Of a DNA stretch of 64,000 nucleotides, positions 48,501 to 60,642 are shown one piece after another (the stretch's first letter is position 1; each line of letters starts with the position of its first letter). This DNA is from Rhizopus arrhizus (lineage: Eukaryota; Mucoromycota; Mucoromycetes; Mucorales; Rhizopodaceae): contig JAKZZE010000006.1 in NCBI GenBank assembly GCA_024220505.1, positions 620,001 to 684,000 of the forward strand, written 5' to 3'. The notes beneath the pieces were generated by a model. It did not search any database. It was given only the letters and a program-made list of their open reading frames with translations, and was not told the DNA's origin. The position numbers and the translations under genes were made by a program.

Positions 48501-50749
48501 ATGAGTTTAACCGTTTCTGTAAAGGAAATTCCCTTGGGGCTTTTGGCTATTATTGCCAGTGATGAAAAAATCAAAACTAATGTCTCTGTTTCTTCCGGCA
48601 AAGAAACCAGCTTCAAAGTAGATAACACTGTCGAACTAAAGTCAGTCGCTAATATCGCCCGCTATTTAACTCGTGCCTATCACCTCTTGGACGAACAAAA
48701 AGAAGAAAATCAACGTGCCGCTTATATCCTTGACTTGGCTGTTGCCGGTGATGCTAAAACCTTATTATCCATCGTTGACTCAAAGACAACACCTTTCTTG
48801 AACGGTGCAGAGCCTTCTGTGGTTGATTATATGGCCTGGTACACTTTGAAGCAAGCCAGCTTGGCCAACGAATACGTTCAATCCATTGAGTCTACTCCTG
48901 CTGCTCAACAAGCAAACAAAATGGTGTCCGAACTCTCTAGTGCTTCCAATGCCACCGAAAGTATTCCTGAACTTCCTGCTGCTGGCTCAGATCCTTCCAC
49001 TAATCCTCTCGATACTTTCAGAAACTTGATTGCCGTTCAAATTGCCTCATTGGGTAACCTTGACCCTGTCTTTGTCTACCAAGCCATTGACCTTCCTCGT
49101 TCCCTCGAAAATGGTGATTTTGCTATTGCCCTTCCCCGTCTTCGTCTCAAGGGTAACCCTGCTGCTATCGCCAAAGAATGGGCCAACGCTTTCGTCGTCA
49201 ACGACTACATTACCGAGGTCTCTTCCGCCGGTCCCTTTTTGAACTTTCGTATCAACAAAACAATTTTGACCAAGCTGACCTTGAATATGCTTTCTCAAAC
49301 GGGTGAACATTACGGTGACAACAAGTCGGGTAACGGAAAGACAGTGATCGTCGAATTCTCCTCTCCCAACATTGCCAAGCCTTTCCATGCCGGTCACCTC
49401 CGTTCTACTATCATTGGTGCATTTATTTACAACGTTTATAAGGCTAATGGCTGGAAGGCTATCAGTATGAACTATTTGGGTGATTGGGGCAAGCAATACG
49501 GTAAGTTTTTCTTTAATACATCCTATCATATAGACTAAAAGTGTTTCTTTCAGGTCTTTTGGCTGTTGGATTTGCCAAATACGGTTCTGAAGAGGCACTT
49601 CTTGCTGATCCTATCAAGCATTTATATGATGTATATGTTCAAATCAATCGCGACGCTGAAGCTGAACCTACAATTCACGACGAAGCTCGTTCTTACTTTA
49701 AAAAAATGGAAGATGGTGATGAAGAGGCACTTGCCTTATGGCGCCGATTCAGAGATTTGTCTATCGTGAAATATAGAGATATTTACGGTCGTCTCAACAT
49801 TCACTTTGATGTATATTCTGGTGAGTCTCAAGTAGCTGAAGGTATGCAAAGAGCCATGCAAATGCTCCGTGAACGCGAATTAGTAGAAGAATCAGAGGGT
49901 GCATTGATTATTGATATGGAAAAGTATAAACTTGGCAAGACTGTTGTTCAAAAGAAGGATGGTACTACTCTTTATCTTACCCGTGACATTGGCGCTGCTA
50001 TGGAGCGTCAAGAAAAGTACAAGTTTGACAAGATGATTTACGTTGTTGCATCTCAACAAGATCTTCACTTGAAGCAACTCTTCAAAACTATGGAACTCAT
50101 GCAATTCGATTGGGCTAACAAATTAGAACACGTAAACTTTGGTATGGTTTTGGGTATGTCTACTCGTAAGGGTACTGTTGTTTTCTTGGAGGATATTTTG
50201 GAAGAAGCTAAAGAAACAATGCACGAAGTTATGCGTAAAAACGAAACCAAGTACGCTGAAATCGATGAGCCTGAAAGAGTTGCTGATGAAATTGGTATCT
50301 CTGCTGTCAAGATTCAAGACAATTCTGCTCGTCGTATCAAGAATTATGACTTCAATATGGACCGTATGTGTACATTTGAAGGTGATACTGGACCTTACAT
50401 TCAATATGCTCATGCCCGTCTTTTCTCTATTGAACGCAGAAGTGGTATCGAAGTAAACCACAATGCCGATTTGAGCTTGTTGACTGAACCTCAAGCCATT
50501 GATCTTATTCGTACCATTTCTCAATACCCCGATCTTGTCAAGAGTTTGTTAAACGGTTACGAGCCATGCAACGTAGTCACATATGCCTTCAAGCTTTCTC
50601 ATGACATTTCTGCTTGTTTCGAAAACCTCTGGGTCAGAGGTGCTGAACCTGCTGTGGCCGATGCTCGTTTGCTCATGTACTGGTCTGCCCGTACAACCCT
50701 TGGTAACGCCATGCGCATGTTAGGCTTGAGACCTTTGGAACGTATGTAA
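48501..50749 (+). CDS. RRS1: Arginyl-tRNA synthetase
   Basis: Exons 48501-49500 and 49554-50749 join to about 731 residues. The N-terminal 160 residues have an added helical, GST-C-like domain (IARYLTRAYHLLDEQKEENQ, VVDYMAWYTLKQAS) and a Ser/Ala-rich linker. The catalytic part contains the class I HIGH motif as KPFHAGHLRSTIIGAFI and NYLGDWGKQYGLL. The KMSKS motif is replaced by the form MSTRKGTVVFLEDIL, normal for eukaryotic ArgRS. The C-terminal DALR-type anticodon domain reads FLQYAHARLFSI..RSG and ends NAMRMLGLRPLERM. It charges tRNA-Arg and supplies both the cytosol and, in many fungi, the mitochondrion. Note that the quoted YIQYAHARLFSI segment is the start of the anticodon-binding domain. 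Confidence 0.95.
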
Positions 50750-50871
50750 AAATATTAATTTCCTTTCGTAAATATATACAACCTTTAAAAAAAATAAAAA
50801 GACATTTGTAATATAATAATAAAAAAAAATGATACACATTTTCTTTTTTGTATGCTCTATTTTGTGTAAGA

Positions 50872-53800
50872 TTAAATTATTCTGGTTCTTTTTGAAGAAT
50901 GTTCGCTTGAATTCTCCACACTCTACATTGCAACGAGTTAAAAAGTGTTAAGCTGTTATTGTCACATACCTCTTTTTCATCTTCATCGCTAGAAGACTCT
51001 GCATTAAGCATGCTTATTTCAATCTTAAAATCACGAGAGGTACTGCGCTTCATGTATTGCATAAAATCAACTTTTGTTTTTCGGCTTAGTTGAATGAGAT
51101 GTCTTTCATATTGCTCCACAGTATAAATCAATTGAGGTATCATCCTTGATTCACGTTGCACTCTTGCCTCTTGTTTTGCATCGATTTCTTTCCTCTTTTT
51201 ACCTTTGTTTTTTGTTTTTATACGTGAGGATTCAATGATTTGTTGTCTTTGACCATAGACGGTCAAAAATTTGTACATTTTATCAGTAATATCACTTCCA
51301 GACATACTAATCACATTGATGAAACTTTGAGAGACATCGCCTGGAAAAGCAAGTTTCTACGACATAACATATTAATATAAAAAAATATGATTCCCCCTCT
51401 AAACTTACATATTTAACAAGCACATGAAGTGCTTTATAAAATCTAACCAAAGTTTTAAATAGGCTTTCTGCACTTGCATCCGTCAGTACTGTTCGCACTA
51501 ATTCGTTCAATATCTTCATGCGCAAGACAAGGTACTGACAAACTTCTTGTTCAAAAGATTGTACATCCTCTTCAATTGACTCAGAGGCTAAATTTCAATA
51601 AAGAATGTTGGCTTTATACTAAAACCTCTTTCTTAAAAAGAAACTTACCAAATAAGCGAAGTTTACCAATACTCCATGTGATTTCATCAAACGAAGCATC
51701 CAAATAGTCAAACACTTGAGAAGTAATTACACCAAATGTTTTGTTGCTAATAATTTGATATTGAATACTTAATTGTTCTGATTCGTCTTCCTGTGAAAAT
51801 CCGGATTCTACTTCGCCTGCATAGGCATGAAGGTCTTCACAAAGGCTTTGAATAATATGATGTTCGCCAGCATTTGCTGACATGTGTATCAGCAATGATA
51901 CAAGTTCTTTGGCAAGTCCAGTATCCTCTATGGGACGATCTTTGGCCAATTCATTTACCCAGCTTACAATGCGTTGCGTGCGTTGACAAAAATCGTCATC
52001 TGTCTTGTCAAGTGTTCTGGCTAGAAATGTAATCACTTGAATGACATTAGATACTTCTTTGTAAATAGGGGAGCGACCTGATAAAAACTTCAATGTAATT
52101 TCTTTTAGGCTATCAATAAGATGAACAATAATCTTGTTCTTTTGTGTGAGGTCATTGGAAAGTTGTAATACACAAATCAAAAATTCAATGAAACGATCAG
52201 GCCACACATTACAAACAATCTCTAATGTTGATAAAAGGTAGTTACAGACAGAGGTAAGAACTGAAGGCCCCTTTTTAGCTGACTGATTGTTAGCCAATAT
52301 ACTGTCAGAGTCCTCTATAGAAAGTATCCGTAAATGAATTTGACATATATCGGCACAGCGACTGAAATATTCATCATCCTGATGGCTGTAAGGATCATTA
52401 ATGGCCTGTTTAGTGTTAGTATTTTTTTTTAGAAAAGAACAACTAATTTCATAATTACAAATTTTAAACTATCACCAGTACTTGCAACCACAAAGTGTAC
52501 AAAGTCTATATTTGATCTTAAATTCCGTAATGGCTCTGACATACTATTTTCATCTGCAAATAGGTTTTTAAATATCCTAACAGCAAATGTTAAATCTGTA
52601 ATTGGTCTATACATGCTCAGTGCCTTCTTTCCTTTGTCAGGAGTGAAAGACAATAAACCAAGCAATTCTTTGCGTCTTTTAAATAGGTTAAGGATTATTT
52701 CGCTTGAGTCAGCTTCAATCTCATTTAAGGAATATTCGTGTTCAATTGAAATCTATGCGCTCCGATGGTTAATAAAGCCGGTAGAGTGCTATGCTTCTTT
52801 ATCACGACTTACTTCATACAGTGATAACAAAAGTGAAGCATGTTGTGTATTTTTTTGTCCTACGAGTGTTGCTGGATCAAAACTAGCAACCTTATCAAGT
52901 TCAAAGTCTTCTAAAGCAGCGTTGGACAACCGAAGAACAAGTGATTTAACATAACCCTTGAAACGAGCCATATTTTCAGCAACTAAAGAAGATGTCTCTG
53001 GATGCTTTCCTGCTGCATTCATAGATCGAAGTGTATTTAACAATAATATATGGATGGGTTCAATAATTTTGACTTGACCCATACTACTTGTATTTTCAAC
53101 ACATAAATCCAACTTTACAGGACAGAGGATGCTGGTATTCTTTTCATAGCTCCTCATAAACTAAATACAAACATGAGGGAAATGATAAAGTAGACTTAAA
53201 AAAGTAATTTACTTGCGTTAAGAGCATTTCAAATACGTCACCAGCAAAAGCTGTATATTCTTGAGAAAGAGTGCCAAGGCAATTATAGGCACATGTTCTG
53301 ATTTCGCTCTGTTGACTAAAGCATCTTCGTAGTAAACCTTTTTACAGATTTGAAGAATATTAACGCATTTGTATGTAGAACGTGATTATTTTAAGAATTA
53401 CCGAGTATTTCGAACACAATGCCTTCTGCTTGGGCCGAGTTTTCATTTACTTTCAATTCGCTTAGTTGATCATCAAGGATATTTAAAAACCCACGAACTG
53501 CAATTTCTCTTCCATCTATATCCCTAGAATGAAGCAATAAGTTGTGAGTATTCAGAAAAGCCCAAAGCCAATCTTTTTTTTTTTGCTTGTGTACTTTGCA
53601 AATAAACTCTTTCTTAAAACCAGTATCAATCCATCTCTAAATTGTTGATTTGATTTAGAAATAGGTCTAATCGCGTTTAGCAAGCGTTCGGCAGTTGTTA
53701 AAGGTAAAAAGGACAGTAAATCCAAAGTATCTTTCAACTAAATAAAACATACATTAGAAGAAGAAGAAAATATTTATATTGTATTAGCATACCGTATTTA

Positions 53801-55621
53801 GATACTTTTCTACCGTGTGAGGATGCTCGTGGATGATGATTTCTAGGAGTTTTATAAAATCTGATGCACTGCTAGACCTTGTTACAATGCGAGAGGTGAT
53901 TTGCTCTAATATTTCGCTTCTGACAATATCATGATATTTGAATAGTCGTGCCAAGATTGTAATAGCAAGATTAGCTACATTACTGTTTGCATTAGAAACT
54001 TCTCCACTTGTCCTGCTTCTTATACTGTTGGATGCAAAAAAGCTCCCTTGGCTAGATACTGTATCAATCAAGACGAAAGATAGTTGTGTTAAACTCTGAA
54101 TCACTTGGTCCCAGCCTGATGCCGATTTATCAGCTATTTCAAGTAAAACAGAGCTGAATTTACTTGAATCAGAAACAGAGTATTCTAGTAAAATGGATTT
54201 AAAATTCGCAACGCGTAAACAGTTGCTGCAGATTAATATTTACTTGTGATCCAATTGTATTGCAGGTACTTTTCGTTATCTTTGAAAGCAGATATAATGG
54301 AAGATTTGAGTAGATCAAGTACCTTAAAAATATATTTTTTAGTAAAATAATTACTTGTAATGTACATTATGATTTTACAGTGTCTTGCAGTCTATGTATT
54401 CTAGCTACTGATAGTAAAGTTGCTATACTAAATATGTCTAATTGGTTCATTTTGCTATTTTTCATTATTTTGACTAATTCATTTCCGAGGTCTTGGTCTT
54501 GTTTAATTGCAAATGAAATGTGCAACATAGCTGTACCTTCAGCGCTATTAACAAATTTTGTTAACTGTTTTCTTTTTTTGCTATTAGCTTCTAAACCTGA
54601 TATCATCATTTCCATTAGCTACTTGACTAAAATACTCTAATATCCCGCTGAGAATTTTCTTTTTGTGCCCTTTCCTAGAAATAAGTAATAGTTGATAAAT
54701 GAAAGGGGGTACACCATCCATATCCACATCGTATAACTTTCTATAAAAAGGATAAATTCATGCGTTATTTCTGTGCAACATCAAATTCTTTTCCTTCTTT
54801 CTTACTTTGTCATATGTTTAATACACTGTTCCAACTGTTTGTCTGAAAGCTCCATTTCGTTAATGGCAGCGCAAATTCCTACAACAGATTGAATATTCCA
54901 ATTGGCATTGATTAAACCATCAAACAAATCGTTTAGCTCAGTTATTTCGTTTGCTGCAGAAAGAGCATTCCATGTTTTTGTAAATATGTCCAATAGCCTT
55001 AAGTGCACCTGTTTTGATTGCTTTATCACTTCAATAATCTTTAATCCGGCTGCATGCAATAATTCGGAAGGGAGTGATTCGATCTTTGAAGAATGAATTA
55101 ATTGGCTGAATCTGTCATATCAATAATCTATATTACTTCTGGTAAAATCAAGTTAACAATACTTGAGGCTTGTTTAGATCTTTCTATATCATCGGTACTA
55201 TCTATGCTTAGCCTATGTAGGGACATCAGATATAGACAAAATAAACAGGAAAAAGGTTGCAATACCATTCAATGATACATTCAAGTAGTAAATGTCGACG
55301 TTCCAAACTTTCCTGCCCACCTTCAACAGGCGATCCTGTCGCAACAATATTTATAAAGAAACGATTATATAGTAAATAGCGTAATAAGCTTACCTACTAA
55401 TATAGATCGAAGAAGTAATACTGTATCAATATCGTTTGTAGCATGTAAATCATTAAGCTTTGCTTTGATAGTAGCAACAATCTAATGTAGATTGATCTAA
55501 GAATTTAAAAAAAGAAAAAGCAAATCTCTATTTTTACTTTGTCATTGGGTGTCTCATTAAGGAAATCTACAAGTAGTTTCTTGTCTGATTGTTTACTCAA
55601 TTTGAACAGTTGAACTTCCAT
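50872..55621 (-). CDS. FANCI: FANCI homologue (Fanconi anemia group I protein)
   Basis: A long minus-strand gene from ATG 55621 ([15 protein letters not shown]) with about fifteen or more exons, over 1,200 residues. Its segments follow human FANCI in order: [131 protein letters not shown], and a basic tail ending KRTRII. FANCI pairs with FANCD2 at DNA interstrand crosslinks. The region around the human monoubiquitination Lys (LDARKSAVAGF) reads [11 protein letters not shown] here, with Glu in place of Lys (codon at 53505-53507). Such large homologues are absent from the best-studied yeasts. The last intron was placed using the basic tail. Confidence 0.88.
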
Positions 55622-55678
55622 ACTTGATTGCTTTAAAAGAAAAATATTTTTGGCACACAACGTTTAACTATTTTTACT

Positions 55679-55695
55679 GCGCGTACTTCGCGAAA
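55679..55695 (-). promoter_or_regulatory. CGCG motif pair upstream of FANCI
   Basis: GCGCGT at 55679-55684 and TTCGCGAAA at 55687-55695 lie about 60-75 bases upstream of the FANCI start. The palindrome resembles E2F/DP or MBF sites. Only a motif observation. Confidence 0.4.
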
Positions 55696-55699
55696 GCTT

Positions 55700-56084
55700 C
55701 GGAGTTCTACTTGTTGACTGCATACAAAGACAGGCATACAAGAAAATTTATTAGGCACACCTTACCTTGAAGAGCTCTTCTTAAGTATAATGACTGACTA
55801 AGCTGTACTGAATACCCATTAAAAGAAAAGGAATTATTGGATACAACCTATTTCTGTTACATTTGAGTATTTAACTGGATATGAATGCTTTGTTAGATTC
55901 TTTTAACACAAGCAATCAAATATGTACTTACTTTTACAATTCTCATTTCAGATTTGGACCCAATACAACTTTTGAGAACTGAGCTAAAAAATAGCTCTAC
56001 CTGGATTAAAGCTGGAGATACTATGATTCATACGCTTTAATTTTGAAAAAAATTTTCTTTAGTATATTTCTCAGGTACATTTTG
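55700..56084. other. Short spacer between FANCI and right repeat arm
   Basis: AT-rich with no gene. It ends where homology with the inner end of the left arm starts (near 56085). Confidence 0.4.
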
Positions 56085-58355
56085 AAAGCATTGTTCACTT
56101 CTTTTTATAACTCTATCAAGAGTGAACAATACTGATAACTAAGCTGTTGAGTTTTCTTTCAAGAGTAAAAATATAAAAATGTGAACTGGGACAATGGAAT
56201 GAATGAGGAATGTAGATCTTGCAAAAGAATTAACTCTTCAATTTTTGAAAAGGCAATATAGAATTACATTGCCGTCCACTGCGAAGGATAACTTTCAATG
56301 TAGCGCAGCAAAGGTTAAAGTCTTCACATATTTAGTATTTTTATCATCTCAACTGTTTAAAAGCTCTTAACAAAGCAGTAAACATACTCCAAAAAAGAAA
56401 TAGTAATGAAAAATAAAGACAAAGATTATTTGATAATGAATTTTATTAGCAAGTTTATTTAAATTTTAAATAATAAAGACCATTGATGAGCACAGCAATT
56501 TGAATTCCATAAAGATAACCATGACTACAACAAAATTAGTATTTATTTATTTTTTCATTTGCAGTTTAATATATAAAAAAAAAAAAACCTCGGACAACGT
56601 TACAAGTTATCTTTCAATAACCTGCAACTCAGGCGCTCTTCTACACAGCTTGAGACCCTCGCAAAATCGCCTAAAACGTTTCTTGAGTTCGTCTCGTTCC
56701 GGCCGTGCTTCGTCGCGGAGACTGGCCCGACTAGACTTTATTGGATGTATAGGCTTGAATCATATCCCTCCACTATGACCGAAGCCATAACCACTAAATC
56801 ACTAGTGTGTGGTACGTATCGAGACTAGCAATAGCGACAGGTGCCTCTTCCTATGTCCTCGCAATGAATCATGAGCCCCTTCAGACCGCAACTATAGACC
56901 CACCATCAGTAATCCTTCATCAATGGCATCTAGTAGCCCAGTAAGAAGACGCCAACCCCAAAACCAATAATCAACCTAGCGGTGGTTTTTACATTGATTT
57001 TTAAAATAATTTTTTATCCTTTGTATTTATACTTTTTTTTTTTTTTTTCCCTCAGCAATTCGTGATTTTAAAACGAGTTTCTCCTTTAATAAACCAAATA
57101 TATCCTTCATTCCAGTCACTCTTTTTAACATATCCTTTTCACTCTTTATTCTTTACAGACAATTTGAAAATCATGCTGTCCTTTCCTCTTCTTTTCTTAC
57201 ATTTCTTGTCTATCTTTTTTATTCATTTCTTAATATTTTCCCATGAAATAGCATCGTATGAAAATAGATTATCTTTTCTGAAAAGGAAATATTCAATCAA
57301 GACTAAAGCGTACAAAAAGTCAGTTTATGCATTGATGTATGACAAAGTGTCTATTGGCTGAAACAAACTGTACTTTTTTGCTTCTTCTTTTTCCTAAATA
57401 AAATAACAATGATTCCTGACATTTGCAAACGCTTAAGAATTGTTTCCATTTAGAATAAAGAAGGGGAAAGGGTTATTGAGTAAAAAAAAGGGGACTATCT
57501 TTGAAGCAAAACGATATTTTATTTTTGACCAAGTAAACTTAAAAACCGCATAAAAAGTAAACAAACTGAAATGAGCAATTATCGCTTAAGTTTGATTGGT
57601 TCTTGTCTTCTATCTCCTTAATCGTATCTCTTTGTTTTATTCAGCCCAACATAAACAAAACATAAACAAAGGAAGCACCAGATCATATCAATCCTATTTA
57701 CAGTGATGATTAGGATAGTGAAAAGATAAAATAAAGTAATAAACATGGTCAGCTAGGGAATAAATAATAAAGCCAAAGTGGATGTAAATAGCACATTCAC
57801 TGAAATAACAATAGTCAATCGACATTGACTTCATTTTGCTTTCTTTAACATTGAAAAGGTTAAAAATACTGATGTCATCCAAGATAAGTAAACCAATATA
57901 AGAATGAGGATGCTGGCAATAGATTACAGCACAAGAGAAAGCATGTTCTATGAGAACACCCACTTTGATTTATAGTAAACAATAAAAGATAGCATTTGAT
58001 TCAAACTCTCATATTTTATTGAAACATAACAAGATGAATGTGTTTTGTAAGGATTTTCATGACAGATGAGATATTTGCAGATAAATAAAATTGAGAAATA
58101 AAAAGGAAATAGTACTTGAAAACCTAGTGAATGAGTCTCTAACCTCTTTATTAGATTCCAAGTCGAGAGAGAGAACCCATTTCATCAAACTATGCCTTCC
58201 TATAGGAAATAGAAATATTCAGAAACCAAAGTGAATTCAGGGTCAACTATATTATTAAATGTAATTATCTTGTATGGTTGACATTGGAAGGTGGCTATTG
58301 CAGAAGTCTCACGTTTATTAATAAAGATCTGGTTGGGCTATAGTTCTGTAGTTTC
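56085..58355 (-). repeat. Right arm of a 2.3-kb inverted repeat
   Basis: Reverse complement of 24605-26885, with scattered changes and a 36-base segment near 57730-57765 not present in the left arm. It includes the GC-richer core (56588-57000), bounded by a short A run and T17, then segment B in reverse (57235-57475) and segment A (57590-57710). The outer boundary is close to the downstream exon of the degenerate RRM-like gene copy on the same (minus) strand. Short frames inside it (57062-57361 plus, 57694-57963 minus) have no known motif. Confidence 0.93.
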
Positions 58356-58369
58356 TAAGTTTATCCATG

Positions 58370-58930
58370 AATGTTCACTTTATCAGTTGTGTGGATACAA
58401 TATATTCAATGCCATCAGTTTCAGTATCATCGTCAATTTCATCATCGTTATTCCAAACAACTTTTGATATACAAGCGGATGCATCTTGTTCAGAACGCTC
58501 TCCTAAGATCTGGTCCATTGATTTTCTTTTCATGTCTCTTGTGGCAGAGTATAAAAATTTTCATTACAAATATAAAAACAGAGAAGAGAGAAAAGAATCC
58601 ATCGTGAAATATTGTTAGCTATACAACTATAAGTTATCTAGATCATCAACAAATGTTAAAACGCTTATATATACTTGGGTATATGTACCCCATGGAGAAA
58701 CTCCCTCCTACACTTGTTGAAATAGATGAATACCTCCTCTGGTGAGGCAAAGTGCAATAAGACAAACCTTTGTAAATAAAAGAAAAAATAAGCTACTTGC
58801 CTTGATTATAAACTAATTAAATAACAAACTTTCGTTTTCTCTTTGCTTGGCTTTCATGTGTAAAAAACCATTGGCCTCCATGGCCACCGTTAACTAGTAC
58901 AGGTCATCTAAGCTATATTCATTGATTTCT
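58370..58930 (-). pseudogene. Degenerate copy of the RRM-like repeat-family gene
   Basis: Read on the minus strand, 58930-58640 aligns with 20680-21055 over both exons and the intron. The first exon has an in-frame TAG after the LDDLY part, so the copy is broken. The second exon has FVLLHFASPEE-like sequence (LHFASPEEVFIYFN). Further on, a plausible GT..AG intron leads to an open exon starting DMKRKSMDQILGERSEQDA and continuing to a stop (58370) with an acidic DDDTETDGIEYI part. That exon is not seen at the 20.6-kb copy. So the ancestral protein may have been longer, with an acidic C-terminus. Confidence 0.6.
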
Positions 58931-59400
58931 GATCCACTAATTCTTATTTACAGAATGATTAAAGAGTTAGATTCATTTTAAAAAAGATAAAAGAGAAAGA
59001 AATTTTTCTGCTTTATATTTAAAAAAAGAAGCTATTCTTGTTTATGGTTGTCAGAAAGAATAATGATTTATGAAATTAGAATCATCTTTTTTGCTTATCT
59101 GTTTGGAATATTAATGTATCTATAATCAATTGAATGTTTCAATAAAGTAAAGAAGGACTGGAAGATTATATAAAGCAACAAGAACAAGTGATTGGAGTCA
59201 AGGGCTTGAATGACTTTACATAAAGGCTTTTATGAATTGCATGTTGTTTTCTCCTTTATGGTTGAGTATAGAAGATTAGTACCTTTGTTTAGAATTATTG
59301 ACAATAAAGGGAAGGGGAGACAAAAGTGAATACTATCAGACACATGACATGCTTGGGTAACATTGTTAAAAGTCAAAGGCAGTAACTGTACGCTTTCATA
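58931..59400. other. AT-rich region without gene
   Basis: No gene seen between the repeat-family pseudogene and the transposase relic. Confidence 0.4.
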
Positions 59401-59429
59401 AAACTTATCACAGTTCCTTTTTAACTAGA

Positions 59430-59779
59430 TACTATACTCAACTGCTGTTCTTTATATGATCAACTTTATAATGACTCCCACCAACAACTTCAACTGGAAG
59501 GCTAGAGTATATCAAGAAAGATAATGCAATTTCTTACTGCAGTGGACATTTTATACCGTGCCTATTTTAAGTGATTTCATCTGTCAGTTGAAAGAACTCC
59601 TATTTATAAACCATAAAAGATTTTCAAGAAGGTATCAAAAAAAGACAGTACAAGAAATGTATCTGCCTCCTTATTCTCCTTTTCTGAATACGATTCAAGG
59701 ATCTTGTTTTAAGGTTAAAGCATTATTAGAGGGTCTCCAACAAATGACAGCGACAGGTTTATTATACAACGTGAATTGA
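59430..59779 (+). pseudogene. Tc1/mariner-like transposase relic, C-terminal part
   Basis: The frame from 59558 contains EMYLPPYSPFLNTIQGSCFK, the classic LPPYSPFLNPIE block before the last catalytic acidic residue of the DDE domain. Upstream, GATAATGCA (DNA) at about 59520 could be the second Asp region. The Glu of NPIE appears as Gln in NTIQ, and the frame is cut by stops upstream. No terminal inverted repeats were recognised. A dead fragment. Confidence 0.7.
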
Positions 59780-59799
59780 ACAAAGATTACATACCAAAG

Positions 59800-60642
59800 C
59801 TTAACTAAAAGCTTAAACATAGCAGTTGAACTGGTTCTTATAAATTAATAAAGTCTTATTTCTCTTTGTTTCTCTTTTCAGAAAATAGTTTATTCAATTT
59901 GATAAAAATGATAACATTTGCAAAGGTACAGAGAACGTACTTAATTGATGTTTTAAGAGAACATTTAAGATATAAGATTTAATTAATGTAGAAAAAGCTG
60001 AAAAAGCTATTACAATTGAACATCGTCAAGAGAAATCATTTTTTTTTCAAAGGTGTTTAAATGTAAAAAAAAAGAATCTATATAAGCTCGGCCTATAAAG
60101 CTTTCTATTAGTTTAGTTGGAACGCTTTTGCTTTACTCAAAATATGTTTCCTAATTTAATTAAATCTGATACGCGGACATGTATGATAAAAGAAATAAAA
60201 ATGTATTGAGTTTGATAGACATAGCACTCAATTTTTTTTTTTTCCTTTTTGCCAAAGTGGAACTAAGAAAACTGTATTTTAAAAGTTGAAGAAATTTTTT
60301 TAGTAGCATAAATCATAATACAATTATGTAGAAAGAAAATATTTTTTGTATACACAAAGTATTCAAAATAAATTCTAATACATAATTATGATAATCTAAT
60401 TCTTTAAAGCTTTATAAATTATATCTTCGTAGTAATTTCATGTGCAGAAGTACTAAAAAACATAAGCACGGGTTTTTATTTATAAATTTGAGCAAATTTT
60501 ATTGGACAGTCGAGCTTTAAAATGGTATGCACCAATACAACAGCATTTGAGAAAAAGTTTTTTTTTAATTCCTTTTTTTTTCAATCCAAGCTACAAACGC
60601 AAACTAGCAAAAAAGGAAGAGTTATCGTTTTTAGCATATTAC
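59800..60642. other. AT-rich intergenic region upstream of 5MP
   Basis: About 840 bases, no gene recognised; contains the likely promoter of the 5MP gene. Confidence 0.4.

Noticed and set aside
49047..49598. 183-codon frame on the minus strand
   Set aside because: Antisense shadow of the ArgRS coding region.
24605..58355. Arms as an assembly fold-back error
   Set aside because: The arms differ by many substitutions, a 36-base indel and tract lengths, and the enclosed 29 kb is not palindromic.
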